Shown here piece by piece: positions 24,710 to 31,738 of a stretch of 61,094 nucleotides of DNA. Each line of letters starts with the position of its first letter. The first letter of the stretch is position 1. The stretch is from contig CAYHYG010000002.1 in assembly GCA_964360835.1 (NCBI GenBank), positions 1 through 61,094 of the forward strand, in the 5' to 3' direction. A model generated the notes under the pieces. The model was given only the letters and a program-made list of their open reading frames with translations, ran no database searches and was not told the DNA's origin. Both the position numbers and the translations under genes were made by a program. The DNA is from CAYHYG01 sp964360835. Its GTDB lineage: Bacteria; Patescibacteriota; Patescibacteriia; UBA1558; 2-01-FULL-52-15.

Positions 24710-25298
24710 TATTGTAGTTTGGAGACAAAATACCCCGAAAAGCCCAAGTGGCAATCAGGGACATTTGTATGATGATAAAGAGTCCCAGCACATATAGCTT
24801 ATCAGGGATAGAGGTGTCTGGCAACGCGTCTCCAAGGATCTGGACAGCTCTGACATCGAGAGTATACAGCGCCTCCAAGCGCCAGCTCGGGTCGACCACG
24901 GTCAGATTGGTCGAACCTTGATAAATCTGAGGTAGAGCGTCCTGACGCACAGTGAAAACAAAAGTCTTGGTTTCAGTCGATTTCGGTGGCAGAGCTTCAA
25001 TGGTCCAATTTGTTACTCCCGCTACCACCCCTTGATCTAGGAGAACTGATGGCCAATTTTGGCGCACCAGTAAACCCGTAAGGATCTGGTTACTTTCATT
25101 GGTTACGGTCGTAGTATAGTGAATCTCTCCGCTAGCATTGGCAAAAGGAATATTAGCATTGGTACTGACCGTCACAGGTACTATCGGATCGACACTTATC
25201 TGTGCTCCAACATTATTAGTCCAAGATAAGCCAAAGATTCCGAGCAAAGCGCTTAGAAATAGTATTGAAAATATTGAGATGAGAATAGAATGCTTCAT
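24699..25298 (-). CDS. Exported DUF11-like protein with C-terminal membrane helix, sortase partner
   Basis: About 199 residues. A signal or anchor helix (about 3-22) precedes one beta-sandwich domain of the DUF11/Ig-like type (VTVSTNANIPFANASGEIHY, VTNESNQILTGLLVRQNWP, LPPKSTETKTFVFTVR). A C-terminal helix (LYVLGLFIIIQMSLIATWAF) is followed by a basic tail. There is no LPxTG. It is the first gene of a promoter-led unit with the sortase and the large surface protein. The GTG at 25313 lies at or before the expected transcription start, so the ATG at 25298 is used. Confidence 0.78.
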   Translation of the reverse strand: MKHSILISIFSILFLSALLGIFGLSWTNNVGAQISVDPIVPVTVSTNANIPFANASGEIHYTTTVTNESNQILTGLLVRQNWPSVLLDQGVVAGVTNWTIEALPPKSTETKTFVFTVRQDALPQIYQGSTNLTVVDPSWRLEALYTLDVRAVQILGDALPDTSIPDKLYVLGLFIIIQMSLIATWAFRGILSPNYNNEN

Positions 25299-25316
25299 GT
25301 ATCTCTGTGACACTAG

Positions 25317-25345
25317 AAATTACAACGAATACTTTATTTTGTCAA
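25317..25345 (-). promoter_or_regulatory. Promoter of the sortase operon
   Basis: On the minus strand: TTGACA (25340-25345), 17 bases, TAATTT (25317-25322), just downstream of the dinB stop codon. Confidence 0.75.
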
Positions 25346-25364
25346 ATGAAAAAATTTCCAAATT

Positions 25365-26663
25365 TTAATCAAGAAATGGTAGACCAATTCTCTGCCTTTT
25401 TGTTTCCCCTAGTATATTCTTCTGCTGACGCTCAGGCAATTGAGCCCTGCCACCTTGATGAGCTGGCTTCTGATGAACCTGCTGGCTGGCCGCTAGGTGA
25501 ACAGTATGCTTGCCGTAACGACTAGCTAAACTATCCACCGCCTCATAAAGCCGTCTCATACGTTCCCAACGTAATGGTGGCTCAAATAAGGTAACTTGAG
25601 TTGTAGTATCTGGTAGCAGGTCTGCCAAGACAACTCCTGACCAACGGTAACGCTCGCCAAGTACGTACATATGGTCAAAAAGTTCTCTAGCCACCTCGAT
25701 GATATCCACAGGCAAATTTGAAGCTCGTGACAACTTGGCCTCCCTGCCACTATGTCGAAACTCCTGCGTGCGCAACATCACGATCAGACGTCGCGGAGCC
25801 AGATGATGACGACGGGCTTTGATACAGGCGCTTTCTAAATTTTTGACCAGTTGTCCAAAGACATATTCTTTATCAGCCGTAGCTGGCGTAAATGTCTTGG
25901 TTTTGGAAATAGAGAAATAAGAAGATTTCTCCTCAGGTTGTACTTCATACAGAGCGTGGCCCTGCAATTCAAACCAAATCTCTTGATGCGGCTTGGTAAA
26001 ATGTTGGAAAATAAAACGTTCCGACTGATTGACAAATTGTCCCACGGTAAAAATACCTAACTGCTGCATATGCTTCGTTGTCTGCGGTCCGATACCCCAG
26101 ACTTCTTCTACTGGAAAGGCGGCTATCTTCTGACTGATCTGCTTGGCAGAAATAACTTCGAAACAATCCGGTTTGTGTAGGTTGGCGGCGGCTTTGGCCA
26201 AAACTTTGGTCACCGATAGTCCGACGGAAACCGTCAGACCTAATTCTGCTTGTATTTCATCTTTCATCCGACGAGCAATGGCTTCATATGACATACGTAA
26301 TGGTCGACGTAAACCGGTAATATCGGCAAAAGCCTCATCGATAGAATATTCCTCTACCATACTAGTATAACGACGCATGATAGCGAACATACGTTTGGAA
26401 AATAAACTATACGTTTCATAATCAGACGGTAGGATTATGATATTTGGCACCAGACGCTTGATTTCGCCTAAGGTCATAGCGCGTTTGACACCCAGACGCT
26501 TGGCTTCATAGCTCATCGAGGCTGCTATGCCTCGTTCAGCGCCAGTAATCAAAGGTCTCCCGCGATACTCCGGATGTAAAGCTTGTTCACAGGAGGCAAA
26601 AAAAGCATCTGCGTCCAGATGAATAATTGCCCGCGGCCAGGATGTATGTTTATGGTTCCACAT
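25365..26663 (-). CDS. dinB: Y-family translesion DNA polymerase (DinB/UmuC type)
   Basis: A 432-residue polymerase. Catalytic motifs are clear: IIHLDADAFFASCEQ (metal-binding Asp), RGIAASMSYEAKRLGV, and VEEYSIDEAFADITG (Asp-Glu pair). The helix-hairpin-helix stretch EVWGIGPQTTKHMQQLGI and the little-finger domain follow. The C-terminus (about 395-432) is a basic tail. It copies across damaged bases in the cytoplasm. It lies downstream of lexA on the same strand with an 88-base gap, so it is probably induced with lexA in the SOS response. Assignment between DinB and UmuC is not certain. Confidence 0.93.
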   Translation of the reverse strand: MWNHKHTSWPRAIIHLDADAFFASCEQALHPEYRGRPLITGAERGIAASMSYEAKRLGVKRAMTLGEIKRLVPNIIILPSDYETYSLFSKRMFAIMRRYTSMVEEYSIDEAFADITGLRRPLRMSYEAIARRMKDEIQAELGLTVSVGLSVTKVLAKAAANLHKPDCFEVISAKQISQKIAAFPVEEVWGIGPQTTKHMQQLGIFTVGQFVNQSERFIFQHFTKPHQEIWFELQGHALYEVQPEEKSSYFSISKTKTFTPATADKEYVFGQLVKNLESACIKARRHHLAPRRLIVMLRTQEFRHSGREAKLSRASNLPVDIIEVARELFDHMYVLGERYRWSGVVLADLLPDTTTQVTLFEPPLRWERMRRLYEAVDSLASRYGKHTVHLAASQQVHQKPAHQGGRAQLPERQQKNILGETKRQRIGLPFLD

Positions 26664-26702
26664 ATTAAATATACTTCGGACTATTTTAAAATCCTGCGGT
26701 AC

Positions 26703-26722
26703 GGGCGATTCATGAATCGCCC
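26703..26722. repeat. Perfect 20-bp palindrome between lexA and dinB
   Basis: GGGCGATTCATGAATCGCCC is identical on both strands. It sits in the 88-base lexA-dinB gap with no T-run, so it is not a standard terminator. It resembles the REP-like palindromes scattered in many bacterial genomes. Confidence 0.8.
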
Positions 26723-26751
26723 CGACGAATACACCACCCTGGCCGCGGAAT

Positions 26752-27327
26752 CTAATGATACTTCCGGATCACCGCCGTCACCACGCCAGCAATCTTCAAT
26801 TCCTCTTTGGGCGAGATAATGGGAAAATCTTTATTGGCAGGTTTCAAGAAAATCTGTGCTCCGCGCTTGACGTAATATTTAATCGTCCACTGATGATCCA
26901 CCTCCGCTACTACTACATCACCATTACGCGGCTCGCGACCCCGTTCCAAGATAACCAGATCACCCGGCTGGATACCGGCATCAATCATTGATTCTCCGCT
27001 AACACGCAATAGAAAACTGGCTTCACGGTTGTGAATCAAATAATCATCCAAACTCAACGTATCCACCAACTCCTCTTCGGCTGCACTGGGGAAACCGGCC
27101 TGTACATCTCCCAATACTTTCAAAGGCGTAGCTAATTTCATGGGAATAAGACGACCGCTACTGTCTTTCTCAATCAATCCCAAATCGATAAACTTCTGGA
27201 TAATCTTGGCTACGGCGTTCTTGGACTTAACTTGAAATAGCGACAGCATTTCAGAATATGAAGGCAACCGCTTATTATCGGTATAAAATTTAAGAAATCG
27301 TTTTTTGCGTTGTTCTAATTTATCCAT
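26752..27327 (-). CDS. lexA: LexA-like SOS repressor (S24 peptidase)
   Basis: A 191-residue LexA. The N-terminal winged helix is about residues 1-60 (LPSYSEMLSLFQVKSKNAVAKIIQ). The cleavage site is Ala77-Gly78 (VQAGFPS). The catalytic Ser113 is in VSGESMIDAGI and Lys150 in WTIKYY. LexA represses SOS genes and cleaves itself when stimulated by RecA on single-stranded DNA. Upstream is a strong promoter with an SOS-box-like palindrome in its spacer, implying autorepression. The neighbouring dinB fits an SOS pair. Length is close to the family norm of about 200. Confidence 0.92.
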   Translation of the reverse strand: MDKLEQRKKRFLKFYTDNKRLPSYSEMLSLFQVKSKNAVAKIIQKFIDLGLIEKDSSGRLIPMKLATPLKVLGDVQAGFPSAAEEELVDTLSLDDYLIHNREASFLLRVSGESMIDAGIQPGDLVILERGREPRNGDVVVAEVDHQWTIKYYVKRGAQIFLKPANKDFPIISPKEELKIAGVVTAVIRKYH

Positions 27328-27444
27328 AATTAGTTAGAAGTTTTTAGTTGAAAGTTGTAAGTTGTCCTTCTTAAATCTTATAACTATTATCTGACAGCTA
27401 ATTTTGTCCACAAGCTATCGACTACAAGCCACGGACTATTTATA

Positions 27445-27473
27445 ATAATAGGTGAACATTCGTACACTGTCAA
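27445..27473 (-). promoter_or_regulatory. lexA promoter
   Basis: On the minus strand: TTGACA (27468-27473), 17 bases, TATTAT (27445-27450). The leader to the lexA ATG is about 110 bases of low-complexity sequence. Confidence 0.82.
27452..27467. promoter_or_regulatory. SOS-box-like LexA operator
   Basis: The spacer of the lexA promoter holds the interrupted palindrome GTGnAC-N4-GTnCAC. Its inner part GTAC-GAAT-GTTC (minus strand) differs by one base from the Gram-positive-type LexA site GAAC-N4-GTTC. Its place between the -35 and -10 boxes is ideal for repression. Confidence 0.7.
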
Positions 27474-27480
27474 GAAATAA

Positions 27481-27514
27481 AACAAAGGCCGCATCCTGAG
27501 ATACGACCTTTGTT
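27481..27514 (-). terminator. Terminator of the 86-residue coiled-coil gene
   Basis: Outer stem AACAAAGG / CCTTTGTT with further imperfect inner pairing, followed by a T-rich tail on the minus strand. Confidence 0.75.
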
Positions 27515-27524
27515 GAATCGTTGA

Positions 27525-27785
27525 TTAAAATACTAAGCCCGTAAAGGAGCGATAAAAAATTTTACTTTCATCAACCTCAATACCTTGCCCTCGTAGTTGA
27601 ATGACCAAATTATTTAATTCCTGGCGGACTGCTACCATTTCTTTCAACGCTGATAATTCAACGTCTATCCGATCAAACCGTTCTCGAATACTATTAAATT
27701 GATCTTTAATGGCTGTAAACTGCTCCTTAAGATCAACCTTGAGGCTCGTTATGGCTTGATCGAAATAGTCCTGACTTAATTGCAT
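27525..27785 (-). CDS. Small coiled-coil protein
   Basis: An 86-residue soluble protein. Residues 5-65 are a heptad-rich helix (FDQAITSLKVDLKEQFTAIKDQF, IRERFDRIDVELSALKEMV), so it should form a coiled coil. I recognise no named family; many bacteria carry such short proteins of unknown role. It stands alone between two terminators. An inverted repeat (AGGGAT / ATCCCT, 27785-27813) lies over its start region and could affect translation. Confidence 0.65.
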   Translation of the reverse strand: MQLSQDYFDQAITSLKVDLKEQFTAIKDQFNSIRERFDRIDVELSALKEMVAVRQELNNLVIQLRGQGIEVDESKIFYRSFTGLVF

Positions 27786-27849
27786 AGGGATATGCCTTAA
27801 TAATAAAAATCCCTGTTTGGAATCATAATAGCATACCTATTTATAAAAA

Positions 27850-27878
27850 CAAAAGCCGCACCCTACATGCGACTTCTG
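27850..27878 (-). terminator. Terminator of the 27889-28353 gene
   Basis: Stem CAGAAGTCGCA / TGCGGCTTTTG (minus strand, with two G-T pairs) followed by a T-rich tail. Confidence 0.78.
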
Positions 27879-27888
27879 TTGAAATCGG

Positions 27889-28353
27889 TCAAGATGCGGG
27901 CGACTCCACTTTCGTGATATAGATCGGCAAATCACGAAACCCTATTCGACGAGCGGCTGATGTTCGTTGTTTTGCGCGCAATCGATAAGGATATCTGGCC
28001 ACCTGAAATTTCAGATTGATCGTTTGATAAGATGAGGGATCAACATTGTGAATAACTCCATGAACTCTGATAGCTTCCAGAGTGTTCTGGTCACGTTCGC
28101 TCCAGGCAAGCTGGAAAATAGTGATCCAATCCTGTTCAATTAATGGATCATCAATAACTCGAACTCTAATTCTAGTATCAGGCCTGGTACGAGGTACAAC
28201 CAGATGGTTAATCACGGTTGGATGTTTGACTATCTCCATAGTGAAGCAAATTTGCTCGCCCGGCCATAACAGGAATTCTTTTTTTAGCCACTGTTGCAGT
28301 TCTTCCTGAATTTCAGCCGCTTTCGCCTGTAGTTTATCTTCACGCTTGGCCAA
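27889..28353 (-). CDS. Hypothetical protein with a TTG start
   Basis: About 154 residues; family unknown. The N-terminal helix is charged (AKREDKLQAKAAEIQEELQQWLKKEF), followed by a beta-rich basic domain. There is no signal peptide. The TTG at 28351-28353 is chosen because GGAGGTG lies 4 bases upstream. The longest frame starts at another TTG (28383) that lacks a ribosome site. The gene has its own promoter and terminator. By layout it belongs with the isolated small genes of the window. Confidence 0.65.
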   Translation of the reverse strand: MAKREDKLQAKAAEIQEELQQWLKKEFLLWPGEQICFTMEIVKHPTVINHLVVPRTRPDTRIRVRVIDDPLIEQDWITIFQLAWSERDQNTLEAIRVHGVIHNVDPSSYQTINLKFQVARYPYRLRAKQRTSAARRIGFRDLPIYITKVESPAS

Positions 28354-28357
28354 GGAA

Positions 28358-28364
28358 CACCTCC
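28358..28364 (-). promoter_or_regulatory. Ribosome binding site that fixes the TTG start at 28353
   Basis: GGAGGTG on the minus strand, 4 bases before TTG. Strong Shine-Dalgarno sites are rare in this window, so it is informative. Confidence 0.75.
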
Positions 28365-28400
28365 ATGTAGTTAGAATGTTCAAACAACGGTTAACTTCTG

Positions 28401-28430
28401 ATAATTACCATCTTAGCTAAAAATTGTCAA
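28401..28430 (-). promoter_or_regulatory. Promoter of the 27889-28353 gene
   Basis: On the minus strand: TTGACA (28425-28430), 18 bases, AATTAT (28401-28406). Confidence 0.6.
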
Positions 28431-28458
28431 TAAAAAAGCTGTATCGTGAGGCACAGCT
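28431..28458 (-). terminator. Terminator downstream of the glycosyltransferase gene
   Basis: Stem AGCTGT / ACAGCT followed by T6 on the minus strand. It directly abuts the -35 box of the next promoter. Confidence 0.82.
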
Positions 28459-28505
28459 CTATTCATAACTGATAACCTAATTTACTAATAAGCTACTACC
28501 TAAAA

Positions 28506-28574
28506 CTACAACACCGTCCTCAATTCCTTGACCTGACTCACCTCTTCTCCGTAAACAAAACCGCTTTTCTCTCC
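28506..28574 (-). pseudogene. C-terminal remnant of a glycosyltransferase paralogue
   Basis: Downstream of the intact gene, 22 codons plus a stop read GEKSGFVYGEEV...VKELRTVL. The last residues match the end of the neighbouring gene (VKELKTVLQF), and the DNA also aligns. This looks like what remains of a tandem copy. It could instead be a duplicated 3' end. Confidence 0.55.
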
Positions 28575-28592
28575 TCTTAATAATCTACTATA

Positions 28593-29933
28593 TTAAAATT
28601 GCAGCACCGTTTTTAATTCCTTGACCTCAGTACTCCTATGACTAACAATCTTATCAATATTAAACGTTCCGTATTTTGGCGCTTCCACATATCCTTCCAT
28701 GGCTGCCTCAGCCAGCCAGCCCGTATCCAAGAGATCAAATAACCATTGCTCTACTACCTCGGGATCCTGCTGATCCATACCGGCACCGATCGTTTGTACC
28801 CAAATACGGTTAAATTGCTCTTGGGAACCAACTGGTTCCGACATAATTAACGGTATGCCCAAGGCCACATAGAAACTCAGCTCGCTTGGTTTGGTCCAGA
28901 GAATATCAGTTGTCCGTAAAATTTTGTTGAAACGATTGAAATAGGTATATTTATCTCTGGCATGAATAACCACAATATCTCGTAGCTTCAAATTATGAGA
29001 TAGCCCTTCCTGACTAATAATTTTTTTGAAATAGGCGCTAACCTCATTATGGATACCGGCTACCAGAACAACACGGATCCTTCCCTGTTTAATTTTATAT
29101 TTCAAGCCGCGGATGATAGACGCCCCTAATTCACGCTGAGCTCCGGCTCCACCGACGGCAAAAGTTAGCGTCAAAGGATGATTGGCGGCCTTGGGTAAGC
29201 CAGTTCCGAGATAATGACGGAAAATACTACTGTATTGCTGCCAATACTTCCCTTTGGTATCGAGATTACGAATACGGTGACGCAAATCATGTTTCAACAC
29301 GTCTAATTTTTCACTGCCGATATTCTCCTGAGGCAGAGGAAAACCAGTCAGAAAGATTCTATCCGCTGGCACGCCATACAAACGTAACCGTTCCAAGACT
29401 CTATAATTCGGGGCTAAATATCTAATGCGACTCAGATTTGGTCGGGCCGAAACCCAAGCGCGACTGATATCTGTATCAGTGACTAAGCAATAAATCGCTT
29501 CCGGATATTTGAAAGCGTCAGCCATCAGAGCCGGAATGAAAAATGAGGTGACCAAGGGCAGTGGATGTTCAGCTAATTTGTGAATCAAGTGCTTGCCCCA
29601 TTTCTTCTGATGAATCAGTCGGTCTATCTCTCGGACTTGCAAAGTTGGCTTGGACAGATCACGTCGTGGATAAAAATGCGGTATAGATTGTAACTTGTCA
29701 TAAACATCAAAAACCCACTCGCCTATCAGAGGGGTGGTTTTGAATCTGGAGATAAATTCATAAAACCGTTTACTCTCATGCCACCAACGACGATCACTCT
29801 GAGGAATACCCGGGTAGTTATTGGCGTTAATGATTCTACCACCAGACATTGAGCGCAAAGGAAAAGCCGCCCGCTGATGACCGTATCCCATGTCGGCGGC
29901 TATTATCCATGCTTTCCTCCTCGAAACTGCCAT
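28593..29933 (-). CDS. GT-B-fold glycosyltransferase-like protein (MurG/MGDG-synthase-like)
   Basis: A 446-residue protein. The N-terminal AWIIAADMGYGHQRAAFPLRS resembles the acceptor loop (GxGH) of MurG and diacylglycerol glycosyltransferases. LTFAVGGAGAQRELGASIIRGL near residue 260 and TKPSELSFYVALGIPLIMSEPVGSQEQFN near 360-390 match the donor-binding half of GT-B enzymes. It probably adds a sugar to a lipid or wall precursor at the inner membrane face. The exact substrate is unknown. It lies 6 bases after 29940..30464 in the same direction. Confidence 0.75.
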   Translation of the reverse strand: MAVSRRKAWIIAADMGYGHQRAAFPLRSMSGGRIINANNYPGIPQSDRRWWHESKRFYEFISRFKTTPLIGEWVFDVYDKLQSIPHFYPRRDLSKPTLQVREIDRLIHQKKWGKHLIHKLAEHPLPLVTSFFIPALMADAFKYPEAIYCLVTDTDISRAWVSARPNLSRIRYLAPNYRVLERLRLYGVPADRIFLTGFPLPQENIGSEKLDVLKHDLRHRIRNLDTKGKYWQQYSSIFRHYLGTGLPKAANHPLTLTFAVGGAGAQRELGASIIRGLKYKIKQGRIRVVLVAGIHNEVSAYFKKIISQEGLSHNLKLRDIVVIHARDKYTYFNRFNKILRTTDILWTKPSELSFYVALGIPLIMSEPVGSQEQFNRIWVQTIGAGMDQQDPEVVEQWLFDLLDTGWLAEAAMEGYVEAPKYGTFNIDKIVSHRSTEVKELKTVLQF

Positions 29934-29939
29934 AGATTA

Positions 29940-30464
29940 TTAAAATTGTCCCCGCAGGATAATCTGCGCCTTGTTTGGATCCGTGACTGTGGATCCTACT
30001 GTCACGACAATGTCTGAAAAATCTTTGACTTCTTTATCGCTAGTAAAGCTCAACACCCAACGCGCTCCCTGGCTGCTATCGCGCCGCTCTAATGATCCCA
30101 ACGGGATAAATTTTTTGTCTGATGGTCGGATGAGCCAACCTTTGTAATCTGACTGATTGGCTGGCTCCGGCACAGTCACTGCCAACTTTACAATAGAAGT
30201 ATTCTGCAGATAACTTCTATAGCCGTCACCAAAAGTAGCTACATCCGTCTCATGCTTCAGGGTGATAAATTTTTCCGGCGGATAAGTCGAAGGATCATCA
30301 AGCTTTATTTCGGGCAACTCCACCTTGGGTAAAACTCCCAAATCTTGCTCTTTCTGCGTCAATGAAGGAATAATGGAAAAACTGCCGCCACTACGTAAAT
30401 ATAGCCAATACAAACCAAGTCCAACAATGGCTATGATTAATATGATGATAACGACTCTTTTCAT
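29940..30464 (-). CDS. Hypothetical membrane-anchored extracytoplasmic protein
   Basis: About 174 residues starting MKRVVIIILIIAIVGLGLYWLYL, a single N-terminal anchor. The rest is a beta-rich domain (LAVTVPEPANQSDYKGWLIRPSDKKFIPLGSLE ... IVVTVGSTVTDP), which resembles the extracytoplasmic domains of anti-sigma-K-like proteins. I do not claim that function. The ATG at 30482 would add six residues before the anchor; the ATG at 30464 gives a cleaner membrane signal. Confidence 0.65.
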   Translation of the reverse strand: MKRVVIIILIIAIVGLGLYWLYLRSGGSFSIIPSLTQKEQDLGVLPKVELPEIKLDDPSTYPPEKFITLKHETDVATFGDGYRSYLQNTSIVKLAVTVPEPANQSDYKGWLIRPSDKKFIPLGSLERRDSSQGARWVLSFTSDKEVKDFSDIVVTVGSTVTDPNKAQIILRGQF

Positions 30465-30480
30465 TACTATATAGTATAAC

Positions 30481-30520
30481 AAAAAAAAGACCGACAGGCG
30501 ACTCTTTCAGTGCGACTGTC
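30481..30520 (-). terminator. Terminator of the isochorismatase-like gene
   Basis: Stem GACAG / CTGTC with partial inner pairing, followed by T8 on the minus strand. Confidence 0.75.
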
Positions 30521-30524
30521 CTAT

Positions 30525-31127
30525 TCACCCCACCAATTTACTAAATTCCACCCAGTCTAATACCTCTGCCCACCACCTAAGGGCGGTCTTCTCTAGAACA
30601 AGGTTTTTATCCGCTTCACTCCCGCTGGCGTGATCAACTGCTTCCCTAATAATAATTGGGTTATAACCTCTCCATCGAAACTCTTGAACAGTAGATAATA
30701 CGCAACAATCAACTGTTAAACCAAAGATAATAGGTCGAACTTCGCCGGGTACTCCAATATTATCGTTAATCCATTTACCAAAAACTTTTGAATCGGGGTA
30801 AGGTTGGCCCGGTTTTTTATCCTTAATCCCGATGTTTTCTCTGATCCAGATCGGTGAGTTCATACACTTTATCCAAAGAGATTTTCTTAAATCATTTGGA
30901 ATGAGTGACTGATAACCCCACTCCCCAGGACAACAACCATCACCGGCATCGCCAGGACGAGGCTGACGGTAGTCAGAAATAATTTCATTGATCTTTATAT
31001 TGTTTTTCCTTAAGTAAGGAAAAAGGACTGTGTTCAAAAATATGACCGATGGTTTAAACGAGTAAAACTTGCCACCTTCTGAAGCAAATTCATTTTGAAT
31101 ATCTATGGCGATAAATTCGTATTTCAT
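30525..31127 (-). CDS. Isochorismatase-like cysteine hydrolase
   Basis: A 200-residue cytoplasmic enzyme. The catalytic Asp is in FIAIDIQNEFAS at the start, and the nucleophile Cys is in FGLTVDCCVLSTVQEFRWRGY (GxTVxxCV). DHASGSE near the end is also typical. The family includes nicotinamidases and isochorismatases; the extra loops (DAGDGCCPGEWG) prevent a substrate call. It may act in NAD salvage, an idea only. Confidence 0.82.
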   Translation of the reverse strand: MKYEFIAIDIQNEFASEGGKFYSFKPSVIFLNTVLFPYLRKNNIKINEIISDYRQPRPGDAGDGCCPGEWGYQSLIPNDLRKSLWIKCMNSPIWIRENIGIKDKKPGQPYPDSKVFGKWINDNIGVPGEVRPIIFGLTVDCCVLSTVQEFRWRGYNPIIIREAVDHASGSEADKNLVLEKTALRWWAEVLDWVEFSKLVG

Positions 31128-31188
31128 ATTCTCTTTTTATGACCTATCTAGCAAAAAAACCTTTTAAGACATTTAACTCTATCCTTCT

Positions 31189-31692
31189 CTACTGTCCAAT
31201 TTGCTTGTAAAAAGTCACTTCAGCCCAAACTTTTTCTTTACCCGCCAAAAGATGCGCAGCCACGATGTCGGCTCCACCAGCGACAAATCCTAGGAACCGC
31301 GAGCTGGAAGGAATAGCATGAACCCTGATCGGATTCTGTTGACTATCGAGTCGTCCCTGCTTCAGTTGTTCTACCAAAGCTTGTACTTCCAAACTTTTAT
31401 CCAACTCCGGAATGAAACCGTTCTTAAAAGATTGATGTTGCTGTTCTACACTGCCTACTAATGAGGAAATCTGAATCTCTTGTTTGCTAGTTTTGATTGG
31501 TTTAAAGACTTTCCGAAAATCTGGATAAATCTCAGATAATGAATACAAAGGAATGTCTGTCTGCGCCCGTTCTGCCTCGCTGATGACCACATCAAAGAGC
31601 GGATCTGCGATAAAACGCCCCATAGTCTCAATATATAACGGATCATCCAGTAACAACTGGAGTTTATCGGTATTTATCGGTTCCTGTAGCAT
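31189..31692 (-). CDS. Hypothetical soluble protein
   Basis: A 167-residue protein with no recognised motif, signal peptide or membrane helix. The N-terminal half is helical and acidic; the C-terminal half (VHAIPSSSRFLGFVAGGADIVAAHLLAGKEKVWAEVTF) looks like alpha/beta core. It stands between the hydrolase and the giant surface protein. Confidence 0.6.
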   Translation of the reverse strand: MLQEPINTDKLQLLLDDPLYIETMGRFIADPLFDVVISEAERAQTDIPLYSLSEIYPDFRKVFKPIKTSKQEIQISSLVGSVEQQHQSFKNGFIPELDKSLEVQALVEQLKQGRLDSQQNPIRVHAIPSSSRFLGFVAGGADIVAAHLLAGKEKVWAEVTFYKQIGQ

Positions 31693-31738
31693 AGACCACT
31701 AACATTACCTGAAATCAGCTAGCTGTCAAAGGCAGAGC

